Source: Armillaria gallica (taxonomy: Eukaryota; Basidiomycota; Agaricomycetes; Agaricales; Physalacriaceae). Taken from it: a stretch of DNA of 64,000 nt. A program made the translations under genes and the position numbers. Below, in pieces: positions 36,700 through 48,697 of this stretch; positions within the stretch are counted from its first letter, which is position 1; every line of letters begins with the position of its first letter. Location: the NCBI GenBank assembly GCA_037576215.1, contig JBANDB010000015.1, positions 2,232,001 to 2,296,000 on the forward strand, in the 5' to 3' direction. Under the pieces are notes generated by a model. It ran no database searches. It was not told the DNA's origin and saw nothing but the letters and a program-made list of their open reading frames with translations.

Positions 36700-37902
36700 T
36701 TATTAGAAAGCACTTGTGAAGAAAGTCAAAATCTGAGGGTCTTATATATTGTTATTCCGGTGCTTCCTGTTGCGGTTTTGGTGGGGAAAATGCATGACCT
36801 GAACCAATCGAGGCACGAGCGCCCGGGCCTGCGATCCGTGCGATGTCACATCTTCCTATCCGCATGGGCCGCAGTCCAGTGTATAGAAAAGTTGAGCGTC
36901 AAATGTAGACCCCGGTAGGTTCATGAAATGATAGTAGCATTGCGAATCGGAATGGATCGTGTCAAGCTATGTTCGTGTTCTTGGTTAGATGATAGCTGCT
37001 TCAGAGAAGTAAGAGGCGGTTCCACCTTGATCGCAAGCTTAAAGAAAGCGGGGGATGGGCCTATCCATGGAGCTTTGGAAGCGTCTCGAACAACATCAAA
37101 TCGGAGTTGCTTGTAATTCCAGGAGAACCCACTTGATACTATCAAAGTGAGCTTGCCCGAGGCCGACACCCTAGAAACTTGAAGGTACTCCATGTACGAA
37201 GCCGGTCATTTTTCAAAACGCCCATTTAGTTTGACTGCACCGGGCCCAAAGAATTCCGGCTAGATTCCATATCATCAGACTTCCAAGATGGAGTTTCAGG
37301 GATGCAGATGGCGACAAACGAAAGGCAGTGTGCGAGCCGTTTTCACCACTGTGAGATAACCCAGCAGTGCAGAGCAGTGAGCGACGACGCTGAGGTTCCT
37401 TTAAGAGAAGTCAATATACTAGACTGAGGTATCTATTTATCAAATATCCAACAGAAAGTCAGTGCGTGACAGTTTTTCCAGCGTCCAAAGTTCCGAACAT
37501 TGAACATTCGCATACGAAAGACCGGAAAGCGTCGTATCAAGGTAATTCAGGACGTGATACCTCTTACGTTTAAGATCGAGATCGAACAATCGACACTTAA
37601 GAGTCGTCACCTGCCAGGTCCGGCATATACTAGTTATAGTAAGTAGTAGCCGCCGAACCGAAACTGAACTGGGCACTCTTCATTGCTCCGGTTATCTATC
37701 TATCTATCTATCTCTCACGATGTCCGATGTAACAGAATATGCGAAGAAGCTTTCCATCATCATATTCGAATAATGGACTCTGCTTATAGAAGTACAGGAT
37801 GCTTCTAGTGCTGAACATGATTGCGTAACTTGTTTCTTTCCTCTTACCCTCGAGACCCTCAGCCTATACCCCGTCCCTATCGAAAGCTTAGAGTACTGTC
37901 GA
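36700..37902. other. Intergenic
   Basis: Region upstream of DUF6534 A and of the MFS gene. A short TATC microsatellite lies near 37692-37712. An upstream ATG near 37720 may belong to the 5' end of the MFS gene but could not be joined in frame. A 90-codon minus frame (36921-37193) is not convincing. Confidence 0.4.
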
Positions 37903-40017
37903 ATGGCTCGCTCAGCCTCATTCTGGCTTGTGATATTGGCAATAAACTTGTCTAGTTTCCTCGCTCTAATGGAAGGGGTATAGCTGTTCTCAGTATGTTG
38001 GGCTTCAATGCACTCACGTTGTGTTGTATCTAGACGATCATATCGAATGCTCTCCCCACAATTGTTGACGCACTGCACGGCGGTAACACCTACGTTTGGG
38101 TAGGATCCGCTTACAATATTGCCTGCGCTGCTTTGATGCCTGCCACAGGCGCGCTTGCTCAGGTATATATCATCCTCGTCTTTTCGGAGATTTCGCTGAT
38201 GACTGGTATATACAGGCGTTTGGACGTAAATCAGTAACACTGGCCTCTATTACTATTTTTTCTTTGGGTTGCGTGTTGTGCGGCGCAGCTAGGAGCATGA
38301 CTATGCTGATCGCTGGCCGAAGTGAGTTCTAATTTTTAACTTATACCTTCCGTTACTTATTTCTTTCATTCCAGCCATACAAGGTCTCGGGGGAGCCGGA
38401 ATATTTACTACCTCTGCTATTATTCTTTCGGACCTTGTCCCGCTGAGCGATCGTGGACTTTTCAATGGATTATATCAGATGTATGCTTCTCGTTCTCTTT
38501 TATGCTTTGTCTTCGTTTCTGACTCTGAAGCATTTCAGCACGTGGTGCCTCGCTTCTGCGATTGGACCTATCGTCGGAGGCGCACTTTCTGAGACAGGCC
38601 AGTGGAGATGGGTCTTTTGTGAGCTTCATGACATTCAGATGATCTGCTATTCATACAATAATACAATAACATGCTCTAGATCTCAACCTTCCCCTCGCTC
38701 TCGTCGCCGCTGCTCTTGTCTTGACGTGTCTGCACCTCAAATCTCCAGGAAGGACGTGGGCAGAAATTATGGATCTCATGGACTGGACGTTCGTATCGAT
38801 TGTACTTCGATTATCGAGATAGTGGCTCATTTCCTTTCTAGCGGTAACTTCCTGATCATATCTTGTTCGACGTCCATCGCCATTGCGCTGACATGGGCGG
38901 GTTTAATGTATGACTGGTCTTCTTGGCACGTTCTCGTACCTCTCTGCATTGGAGCTGTCGGTTTGGTGGCTTTCTTTCTCTACGAATTCTGGTTGGCCAA
39001 ACAACCTTTAGTAAGTCTCCAGGAACCTCGTTTTCTCTCCTAATAGTCGCTTTTTAGGTACCTGTAGCGCTTATGGGTGATCGCACAACTCTCAGCGGGT
39101 ATGCCTCTTCCATTCCCAGGATGCCACGCCTACGTTGATTAATCATCATTCAGGTATCTGCAGACGTTCATTCTGCCCATACCGTTTTTCGCGCTTGTTT
39201 GTAAGGAATTTATCTTACCCTGTTACTCATGTGCTCATTCGGTCCAAGATTACATGCCCCTCTACTTCCAGGTCTGCAAAGGATTTTCTCCCATCAAATC
39301 CGGTCTTAAGTTGTTTGGACTCTGCTTTTCTGCACCACCATTTGCTGTCGTTGCTGGTGTATCTGTTAAAGTGACACAACGGTATCGCCCTCAGATTTGG
39401 TTAGGATGGATTACAGGAATTATCGGGATGGGTCTTCTTGGTTCTACCAGCAGTACAACCGCTGTCGGAACTGTCATCGGCTTTGAAATTATAGCAGGCG
39501 CAGGGTATGGGGCCATTTTTTCGAGCCTCTATTTTCCAGTCCTTGCGCCATTGCCCATATCCTCTAATGCCCTTGCTCTGGCCTTTTTCTCATTCGTGAG
39601 GGTATTTGCGCAAGTAAGTAAATCATATTTGTTTGTACGGTACATGACTGACATATGCAGATATGGGGCATAACAATTGGTGGTGCTATCCTCCAGAATC
39701 AGCTCGTCAAGAAACTCCCCCAGCAGCTATTGACGCAATTATCGCTGCAGACTGACGTTGTCTTTGATGTCATTCCACTTCTGCATGAACTTGAAGAGCC
39801 GCTTCTAGGAGAGGTCCGATCCGCATTCGCTTCTGGTCTCCGGCTCATATGGCAAGTTATGGCCGGTATTAGTGGCTTGGGACTCTTGATTTCGCTCTTC
39901 ATGCAACATATGAGCCTTCATACATCCGTTGACTCCGATTGGGGAGCCCTTGAGAAACAGGGTCAAGTGGACCAGGAAAAAGAGCCAAAACTTGTTGATG
40001 CTGCTCCCATTGGCTAG
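37903..40017 (+). CDS. MFS multidrug efflux transporter (14-helix DHA2-like)
   Basis: Exons 37903-37977, 38034-38162, 38216-38321, 38375-38480, 38539-38618, 38680-38788, 38842-39010, 39058-39098, 39154-39200, 39249-39613 and 39661-40017 join in frame to 527 residues. Motifs: MEGTIISNALPTIVDAL in helix 1 (motif D1-like), FGRKSVTLASITIFSLG (motif A loop), AGRTIQGLGGAGIF (motif B) and ASAIGPIVGGALSETGQWRW (motif C, antiporter). A C-terminal hydrophilic tail ends DAAPIG. The family exports drugs, toxins or secondary metabolites by proton antiport. The first methionine is uncertain: an open frame continues upstream of 37903 and a further 5' exon is likely. Confidence 0.87.
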
Positions 40018-40984
40018 GCCGCCAGCGCAGTGCTAGACCTGATCATATTGCGCCATTTTGAAAACAATGCGTCTCTCCTTCGTATTTCACCCCCACCCTG
40101 ACATTGCCACACTAATGCTCATTTGTGTGTATATTTAATTTCTCTACGGCCTTAGCTTTTGGACGTTCTTTGATCGTGTTCAGTAGTCGTGATTTTGAAT
40201 TGTTGGTATCCGGCAACTAGAGCCGTACTACGTTCATTCCGTTATTCTAAGAGACAGCATGGCTGATACACCTCGGCGGCCTCATAATTGCTGCGACTTC
40301 ATAATCGTCCATAATCGACTCCCACTATTAATATATCGGATGCGGCCAATCGGTCTTTCCGCTTCGAACGACCTCTCACCGGGTCCCTTCATTTGATGTG
40401 ATACCATTCACTTCCTTCCGGACTTATCGGCCAGCTGGATGTCCTCATGCTGTTGAATATACTATCTGATATCAAGATTCAGAATCATACTTCGATAATT
40501 GATATCAAGGGTTATCAAGCATGCGGTTAGGCCCTAGTATTGTCCAATCGTACAGTCGCACTCAAGTAGACTGTGTTTTACACACGGCGCATAAAGTATC
40601 CGGGGCAGCGATCGTATCTCAAGGGCAACACTCGTGAGCTTGGTTCTTGTTTGAGTACCTGCGGGTTAATCATTATTATAATTGTATTGCATCTCTTGCG
40701 TTTGATAATCCTGAGGAAGGAAGGAAGGAAGTTTGTTTTATTAAACAAGGTCTTGCAGCGAATCTGTGATAGCATTTAGGGTTCCCCTATTTGGTATTTA
40801 CAGGTGTGAACTCCGTTTCGGCGCCCACGCCACCGAAAGCAGTATTCATTAGGAACCTACAAGCAGCTCAGAGACACCTTCAGAACGGCACTTAATTCGA
40901 CAGGTGAACGGATATGGATGGCTGCAAGCTGTTTAAATAGACATCCTATAAGTGATAATAATAATAAAACTAACCTGAACGCTC
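40018..40984. other. Intergenic
   Basis: 3' flank of the MFS gene and the end of the P450 relic. An AAGG microsatellite lies near 40712-40728. No gene seen. Confidence 0.35.
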
Positions 40985-41650
40985 CATGTATGGCAATGGT
41001 TAACTTGGCGTTAAAAGACGGGGAAACAACATAGCCGTATGCGATGCGCATGATGTTTGCTACAGCCATCCTGCATGCACCGTGAGTCATCAGGTCCGAG
41101 TTCGGGCTAAACAGAGCATCTTCGTATATTATTTAGAAATGCTTCTGGGTGGTCAATATTCGATCGACAAAGTCGTCGAGTATTCTCTTCCAAGATATGA
41201 CTATGCCTTTTGACCGCACGAGGCCCAAACTCAGTGTTAAGAAGCTTCCTAGTCTCCCTGACATCATCGCCGTTGAGCCTCGTCGCTAAAATGCGCCCAA
41301 AGCCACTCTTATTGGAGGATGAGCGCACAGCACGAAGATCCCTGTGAAGGTCAACTTTGCGATTCGCCAATGACCCTCGCACTTTTGTCCGAATAGATGC
41401 TTGACTTCTGTTCATACAAGTCTGTGATAGCCTCCAAAGAATTGAGTACTAGAATGGAGCGACCAAAAACACGAAGATAGACGACGTCGCCTACGGTTGA
41501 CTAAGTACCTTGTCCTGAAGAAAAAACAACGCGGCCCGTATTGCTTCCCTCACTCTGCAAACTGGCGCCAGGGAGTTTCGGTGGGAATCTGAAAGGCATT
41601 GCCAACTATTGGCCAACGAAAAAGACTAGGGGATGACGAGTTGCGTTAGC
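40985..41650 (-). pseudogene. 5' fragment of a cytochrome P450
   Basis: Reading down from about 41630: RWPIVGNAFQIPTETPWRQF, then a TGA where the family has Trp (WGKQYG), then GDVVYLRVFGRSILVLNS and EAITDLYEQKSSIYSDK in another frame. After further shifts come DDVRETRKLLNTEFGPRAV and EENTRRLC, then NIMRIAYGYVV near 41040. This order matches the first ~200 residues of Agaricomycete P450s of the O-methylsterigmatocystin-oxidoreductase-like group. The I-helix, ExxR and heme-binding Cys regions are absent from the window, so the copy is truncated as well as frameshifted. Confidence 0.75.
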
Positions 41651-42114
41651 GTAGCGCCACGGGACGTAGGGCACAGCGAAGACAGCCAGGTAGGCTGTAG
41701 CTGAATTGTATATATTGGGAGAAGTGAAGACTGCTGGTGAGAAACTGGGGTACGAAATTAACATTCTAAGTAGAATGATAGATATGCCAAATCGTGACCA
41801 CGATTGGACCATGAGTCGTATGGCGCCAAACGGGTTCCCCGGAGATATTGGGCGATATGGAATCCCTTGACGGCATCGTGATAGGTACGTGCAGATGCTG
41901 GTTATGTCATTGGGAATAGTTTGGTTCGCAGCTTCAATGTTTGCTCAAGTTTGAAGGAGTCGTCGATCGGCGGCAATCGCCGAAGGCCGCCTTCAACCCC
42001 AACTTGGCTTCACGGACGTGCCATTTAATCAGAACATCGGGCCGCGACGATGGCTCCCCATAGGTGTCTTCAAAAAGACGTGATACCCTCCATCGACCTA
42101 TCTGCTCTTTAGAT
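41651..42114. other. Intergenic, no feature seen
   Basis: Promoter side of the alpha/beta hydrolase and 5' flank of the P450 relic. No convincing coding frame. Confidence 0.35.
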
Positions 42115-43471
42115 ATGACTTCAACAAGTGACCTTTTTATCACCAGTTTTACTCTTCAGACAAACACGACTGGTGTTCCTCTCTGGGCAACTCTGAAGCG
42201 GTACACTAAGGCAAACCCATCTCTTCAGAAGACCCGATCAGGACGTGTGCTCATCTTTGCGCACGGAGCAGGATTTCGTGAGTAGTGCATAATTCAGCTT
42301 GCCACGATCACAATATGACAAACACGAATATTATACAGACAAAGAGCAATGGGAGCCTACTATAAGCCATCTGTTCAAGCTTGACACGGAAAACATTATT
42401 CGTGAAGCTTGGGCAGTGGACTGCCAGAACCACGGCGAAGCGGCCATCCTCAACGAGAAGGTTCTCGTAGATCGGCCTGGGGTCTTGTGTGAGCCCTTCG
42501 CCAGCATCCTCGCTTTGTTACTGAATTCTCACTAAAGCTATCTACGACTACGCTGACGCTTTGGTTACTCTTCGCCGCGATCTCTTAGGAGATGCCAATC
42601 CAGAGTACAGTCGACAGGACAGATTCATCCTCATCGGTCATTCTGCAGGCACTGTAGCTTGGTAATGTCTATTCTCATAAGGTGTGATTGTCGTCTGAAT
42701 GGTGGCCTTTTCATAGCGTGACGGCGCTGGGATTTTTTAATCCTCCTAGCAACATCATGTTTGATTCGCTTGTCCTTGTTGAGTCGCCGATTCACCATCC
42801 GTCTGCAGAGGTACACCATACGGCGATGTTCAAGGCGTTTGCTGCAGTCAACAACCGTCACGATATTTGGCCTAGCCGCGAGGCCGCTAAGGCTTGGCTT
42901 GGCAAGCGTTTTCCTTGGAAAGCATGGGACCCAGAGGTCCTAGATATCTATGTAGTGAGTATCTGACCGTCAATTTCCCTCTCTTCATTCATCGTTCTCC
43001 AGAATCACGGTCTACGTCCGCTGCCAACAGCTTTCTATCCCGACAAGACGGATGGAGTTACCCTGACCACCGCATGGGTGGACGAAAATGCCGCGTACTC
43101 AAAGGATAGCGGAACGGCGTTCACAGCGCTCTGGAACTTGAACACACTCTGCAGTGTTGTGCCGGTGCACCTGGTCTACGGTGCCAGGAACGATCTTATG
43201 TGTGTAGATATTTCGCTTGTTAACAACGTCACTCTCACGTTCTGTAGGTCGCGCGAAATTCAAGACTCGATCATCGATGCGAGTCAAGGAAGGACATTCG
43301 CTTCTGTAACTCGAGTTCCAGGAGTGGGCCATTGGGTGAGTCCATTGAACACTAGCATTCACGTAGCGAGTAGGCTCTAATCCAAAACAGGTATTACAAG
43401 AAGCACCGAAAAAAACGGCGGACGCATTGTGGGCTATTCTAGCTACTCCACTTCCACTTCACAGGCTGTAG
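42115..43471 (+). CDS. Alpha/beta hydrolase
   Basis: Exons 42115-42277, 42339-42488, 42538-42661, 42717-42954, 43003-43199, 43248-43335 and 43391-43471 join in frame to 346 residues. The oxyanion-side motif FAHGAGF, the nucleophile elbow LIGHSAG (Ser) and the late catalytic His in VPGVGHW are in the expected order; an Asp/Glu in the VYGARND region is the likely acid. The protein is of the AB-hydrolase type often annotated as toxin-biosynthesis-like in fungi, but nothing here shows a toxin role. No signal peptide. It ends LHRL, where HRL is a possible but weak peroxisomal PTS1. Confidence 0.88.
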
Positions 43472-44730
43472 CTGAATGTTACCTGGTTCCAAATAGTCCT
43501 ACATGTATACCATGCCGATCAGGCTACTTACAGTTGTGTTATTCTTCTTTTGTTTAATCAGAAATCTGTTTTGATTTGTTTTTGATGTTCGTGATTAGTT
43601 GACGCCAAAACTCACCCGATTCGTATACACTCTGTTTTCCTGGTGGAAATCTGTACCACTGTTTTGACTCTTGGATTGGTTTCCAACACATTTTTTTCAT
43701 CTATCCATCGCCCGTGAGGGGGTACTCTTGATGGGGCTTTACCATAGCGGCAGAGCATGGTTGCGGTTCCGTTCCGTAGCAGTTATTAGTTGTGGTACAT
43801 CTTATTTATTTCTAGCTGTAGTATGGACGTCGTTACGTTTCTGTTCAGGAGCACCGACGACTAATAAAATCACCTTCCTTCCTTCCTTCACTACTTATCA
43901 GATGCTGTGGACCTGTAGGCTGTGGTATCATCTGACAACTTGATGGTTATGAATAGGGAACATAATCCGATGTATAGGGGAATTCAAGAGTCCGACAATG
44001 ATTCTGTAGATTGGTTCGGAGCAAAGGACTTACGAAACACCCATGCCGCCAGGGAGGTTCCTAGATTAATTCTGACCAGACAGGCTACTTACTAACACTA
44101 GAACCCCCAATTGCCTTGATCACGAATAGAGTTTGCGAGCATGAGGGTTCTAGCTGTGGCAGTAGTAACATCCGAACATCCTCCTAGGCACTGGCATCCG
44201 TAACTATTAGCCGAACCTCTGTATTGGTTGGGCGGCGTAGGGCGGTTTAGTCGTAGACTCAGCATTCAATCAAAAACCCGCTTCTTTCCTGTGACTCCGA
44301 TCTAGCTCGGAGAATGTTGGCTCTGATGTTACGGGCGGGCTTCTACCGCTGTCCAGAAAATAGACGCTTTCTTGATGCTCCACGTTCATGTTCGCTGGTA
44401 TCAAGTTTCCGATCCAGACAGTTGTCGGTGCGTTTTTCACTTTCGCATTCGTCAATTGGCTTACAAAAATAGATGTATCAACAACTCTGCCGATACTGTA
44501 TTCAAGTTTATCAAGCTCAACATCTACTTACGGGCCATTCGCGCATGTCATCAGATCCGTCTTCGTCGAAGACACCATGATGCTGCCTTGGCAATTGGCT
44601 CGGAGCTCATTGAATATTCATGTGAACTAGCTCGTTTTTATAGGGGCGTAGTCTCACGCTGATTATCCGACGGCTATCCTTTGTCCGAGTACTCAGTCTG
44701 GGTCAACAAGCGAGTCCCAGTCTACCAACG
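43472..44730. other. Intergenic, no supported gene
   Basis: Between the hydrolase and desaturase 1. Short plus frames at 44372-44662 show no domain. A missing first exon of desaturase 1 may lie at the right end. Confidence 0.4.
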
Positions 44731-46357
44731 ATGTACGCCGCTGATTCTAGAATTCTGACTGTTGAGCTCATGCATAACAGGAATTTTCATGAGCTCAAGA
44801 CAGCAATACCTGCCCATCTTTTCAAGTGCAGCAATGTGGCATCGTTGCGGTTGCTAGTGCGAGATATTGCTATGTCCTTGATTCTTGCCTTCGGGGTTTT
44901 ACGACTTGACGCCGTCTTGTTGTCCATGAATTGCGAGACGGCTGCTCGTCAGTTGTTAAAATATTTCTGTCTTTCTGTCTCTTGGATGGCGTAGTAAGTG
45001 TTCTCATGAATCATAATCAAATTTGTGCACCTGGATTAATCTCATTGCAAAGCTGGTGGTTCCAAGGGCTTGTCCTAACCGGCATCTGGGTCATCGGGCA
45101 TGAGGTCAGAGTTTCTCATATTCGTATGGGTCGCGCTGATGGTAAATATAGTGCGGCCATGGCTCATTCTTCACGTCTCAACGTTTTTGTGATATCATTG
45201 GTTTCGTCAGTGACCACTTCAGCATCTCGTGTTGTGTGCCCTTACGTCATTTTAGGTCTGTCATAGCGCTCTCTGGACACCGTACTTCAGCTGGAAAATC
45301 ACACATAACTCTCACCATCGCCACCACGCTTCAATGGAGAAAGACGAACAGTATGTTTCATGTAGAGCTTAGTAGTTGTTCTTATTCTGATGTATCACAA
45401 AACGCAGCTGGGTCCCGCAAACGCGCTCCGAAGCATCAGTTGGGGATAGTGTTTTTGAGGACACTCCTATAGTGACGGTGATGCTCTTGGTGGTGCAGCA
45501 AGTAGCAGGCTTCCCATTTTATTTGTTCTTCAACGTATCTGGTCAGAGAACGTATCCCAAGGCTACCGGGCATTTCAATCGTACGTTTCCTGTCAGTGCT
45601 TGTATAATACTTTAGATTCATAGGCAGTCTCCAGCGTTTTCAACTGCCCTCTTCCAGCGGAATCAACGTTGGGCCGTGATCATGTCCGACCTTGGTATCC
45701 TTCTCACGGCTTTTGTCGTTCGCTACACTTCTATCAGGTTTGGAGGATGGCAGGTATTCCGTCTGTATGGGATACCTTGCTTAACGGTTTCCCATTGGGT
45801 AACGATGATCGTCTTCTTGCAACATACGGATCCGGAGCTCCCTCATTACCGACGAAGCGCCTGGAATTTTTCCCGAGGAGCGCTTTCAACCATGGATCGG
45901 GATTTCCTTGGTTGGCAGGGCCGCTTTTTCTTGCACAATGTACGCATTTCACGTAATATTATACCCGCAGCTAAAATCTCACCTCACTCAGATTGCCCAT
46001 TTTCATGTGGCCCATCATCTCTTTCCTAAAATGCCTTTGTGTTGAGTGTCGCGTCTTCCGCGAACGTCTCACTTTCTTATGGTTTACCCTAGATCATACT
46101 CACGAAGCCACACTGATTTTAAAAGAAATACTAGGTGATCAATACCATACATCCTCGGAACCAGCATTTTCTGTTCTATGGCGTAATTACCGCCTCTGTC
46201 AGTTTGTGGAAGACCATGGTCAGTGACAATGAATTCATGACTCTATGTCGCTTATACAATTGTAGATGATGTCGCTTATTACAAAGACAGGTGGGGCCAG
46301 AACCGGTTCTTGGATGGCTTCGTAGCGCACTCCGGAGGGTTAAACGCGCGCGGGTAA
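44731..46357 (+). CDS. Delta-12-type fatty acid desaturase, copy 1
   Basis: Exons 44731-44993, 45053-45104, 45152-45205, 45256-45350, 45408-45580, 45635-45939, 45992-46040, 46093-46218 and 46266-46357 join in frame to 402 residues. All three iron-binding His boxes are intact: GHECGHGSF, HNSHHRHH and HVAHHLFPKMP. Conserved FSWKIT, HFN, MDRDFLGWQGRF and LPHYR are present. The family introduces the second double bond into oleoyl chains in the ER membrane. Compared with copy 2 the N-terminus looks odd. The alignment begins at NFHELKTAIPAHLF right after a CATAACAG acceptor, so the true first exon may lie upstream of the ATG used here. It differs clearly from copy 2 in the loop after the second His box. 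Confidence 0.85.
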
Positions 46358-46884
46358 GGGCGCTAAACTTGAACCTTCGGTTGACCAGCTCATGGCTGTC
46401 TCTATCTTACCTAAGACTCGAACGTCTTTCTCTTTCTCGTGTCTATGCATATATTGAAGTATCTATGATTCATCCTCCTGCCCCACTTTTCCAATGCATC
46501 ATCCGTGAAGTAGTCGCAGGAGAACACCGAGTAGTCGGTGATGCACAATCTCCGATATGAGGTTGATACAGAATCGTGATGGATCAATCCGAGTACCACA
46601 TTCCTTCTCCAAAGGCTCCTGTATACACATTTTCGTACAATCTCGCGAATTCGTGAATCGGATGCAACGGGATACCATCTTTTCGCTACCAATCTACCCA
46701 CAGGACCGCGATCTCACAATCAGCAAGATGTATCAAAGACCCCTGGATTCGCTTCGCCCATCCGCGAGCCGGTTCGTGTGATTACTTATCGCAAAGATGA
46801 TCATTACGTAGGCTTTTAACATTAGCCGCTGTTAAAAAATAGTTTAACCTGTAGACCTTCCGAGGTATAAATATTCTAGGCACT
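46358..46884. other. Intergenic between the two desaturases
   Basis: 527 bp spacer and promoter of copy 2. No coding frame of note. Confidence 0.4.
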
Positions 46885-48697
46885 ATGAAAGGTATCAATG
46901 ACCCCCTGTCTCCCAGAGATACCATGACAGAAATCAAGCAGACGACGGCGTACAACGAGAAGGATTTACCTTCATATACTCCTATGACTTGGTATATTCT
47001 CTTCGAGACTTCAGTCACCTTGTTTCTCACCGCGAATCCAGGTCGCTAAAAGAAATCAGGAACACCATACCGTCTCATCTCTTTGTTCGCCGATTACATC
47101 TTAGCGCTCTGTACCTCGCCAGAGATGTTTTGCTAGCAATAACTCTGGGACTCCTCGCTACGTTAATCGATCCTTATTTTGAAGGACTGGCGACTTCTCA
47201 GGCTTTGAGCTCTTGGAACAGAGAGATTTTGCGATTCACTGTCTGGGCTATCTAGTAAGTGAACTACTATTTAGGCTGAAGTTATCATTTTAAATCATCT
47301 CCAGCTGGTGGTATCAAGGCCTCGTTCTAACGGGTCTCTGGGTAATCGGCCACGAGGTATTTATAATACATCATGTTTCCATGACATTTTTAACTCGTTA
47401 TGTTTCATAGTGTGGCCATGGGGCCTTTTCTAGCTACGGGACGTTGAATGACATCCTTGGATTCGTGAGTATTTCATCGACATCTTTACAGAACGAACAC
47501 TTATGCTACAGCGCTAATCTAGCTCATCCATAGTTCATTATTCACACCTTACTTCAGCTGGAAAATATCTCATCATCGTCATCACGCCAACCACGCCTCC
47601 ATGGAAAATGATGAGGTGTATGTTCCAAAAACTCGTAGCGATCTCAGCATACCCGATGAACAACCTAACGAAACGATTAACTACGAAGAAATATTCTCGG
47701 ATACCCCGATTTATACCTTGTTTATGCTGCTTCGTCAACAGTTCTTTGCGTTTCCCGCGTACCTCTGTAAGTCTGGCTCAACCAGTCGAATTGTCCGCCA
47801 TATGAATTTCCACTACCTCTAGCATATAATGTATCCGGGCAGAAGCACTATCCAAAATGGACTAACCACTTCGATCGTACGTACTTCGCGTAGCTGGTTG
47901 AGCGACTTCTCAATGTTCTCATGATAAACAGCCTCTTCCGTCATCTTCACCAGGTCACAGCGCAATGTAGTAATACTGTCTAATATAGGAATCGCTTCAA
48001 TGGCCTTCATCACCGCAAGCATCTGCGCCAAATATGGGTTGTGGAATGTCTGGAAATATTACGGAGTTCCGTGGTTAGAGGTGAACCATTGGTGTAAGTC
48101 AATCACCATGTTATCGGCCGTCAAACACCCTGACTGCGAGTTGCAAGTTGTCATGATTACATATCTTCACCACACCGACCCTATTCTGCCCCATTATCGC
48201 AAGAACAAATGGAATTATCCTCGAGGCGCTGCTGCCACCGTTGATAGAGATTTCTTGGGATGGCACGGACGCTTTTTCTTTCACAATGTAGCACACTTCC
48301 ACGTCATTCACCATGTACGTGGTCTACAATCTTCTTCAGGCATACATTCATTCCGTCCATGTCTTCGCAGTTCTTTCCAAAGATACCGTTTTGTGAGCTT
48401 CTTCCATTACTGTCGCTATTACTGCTAAGATAATCCGAGATAACGGCGAAGAGGCCACTCGGTATCTAAAGGCTTTCATCGGCGAACACTACAATTTCTC
48501 AGACAAACCTGTGTTTCGTACTCTCTGGGATAACTATAACAACTGCCAATTTGTGGATAACGATGGTACGTTCTCAACCTCATGTCTCACCGTTTGGCTC
48601 GATCCTTAACTGTACTTTGACCCTGATACCAATAGGTGACGTTCTCTTCTACAGGAACAAGCAAGGAAGAGCGGCGCGAAGATCAGATTGTCATTGA
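46885..48697 (+). CDS. Delta-12-type fatty acid desaturase, copy 2
   Basis: Exons 46885-46991, 47042-47254, 47305-47356, 47411-47464, 47523-47766, 47823-47876, 47932-48093, 48148-48314, 48371-48392, 48440-48565 and 48636-48697 join in frame to 420 residues. His boxes GHECGHGAF, HHRHH and HVIHH are intact, and VYVPKTRSDLSIPDE and DTPIYTLFMLLRQQ are typical of the fungal oleate desaturase group. The N-terminus MKGINDPLSPRDTMTEIKQ is hydrophilic. It lies head-to-tail after copy 1 and shares its intron positions around the first His box, so the pair arose by tandem duplication. Copy 2 has two extra introns in its 3' half. Microexon 48371-48392 is only 22 bp. Confidence 0.92.

Noticed and set aside
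37692..37712. TATC microsatellite
   Set aside because: Short simple repeat, common in intergenic DNA; no further meaning seen.
43391..43471. Peroxisomal targeting of the alpha/beta hydrolase by terminal HRL
   Set aside because: A three-residue match alone is too weak to claim.
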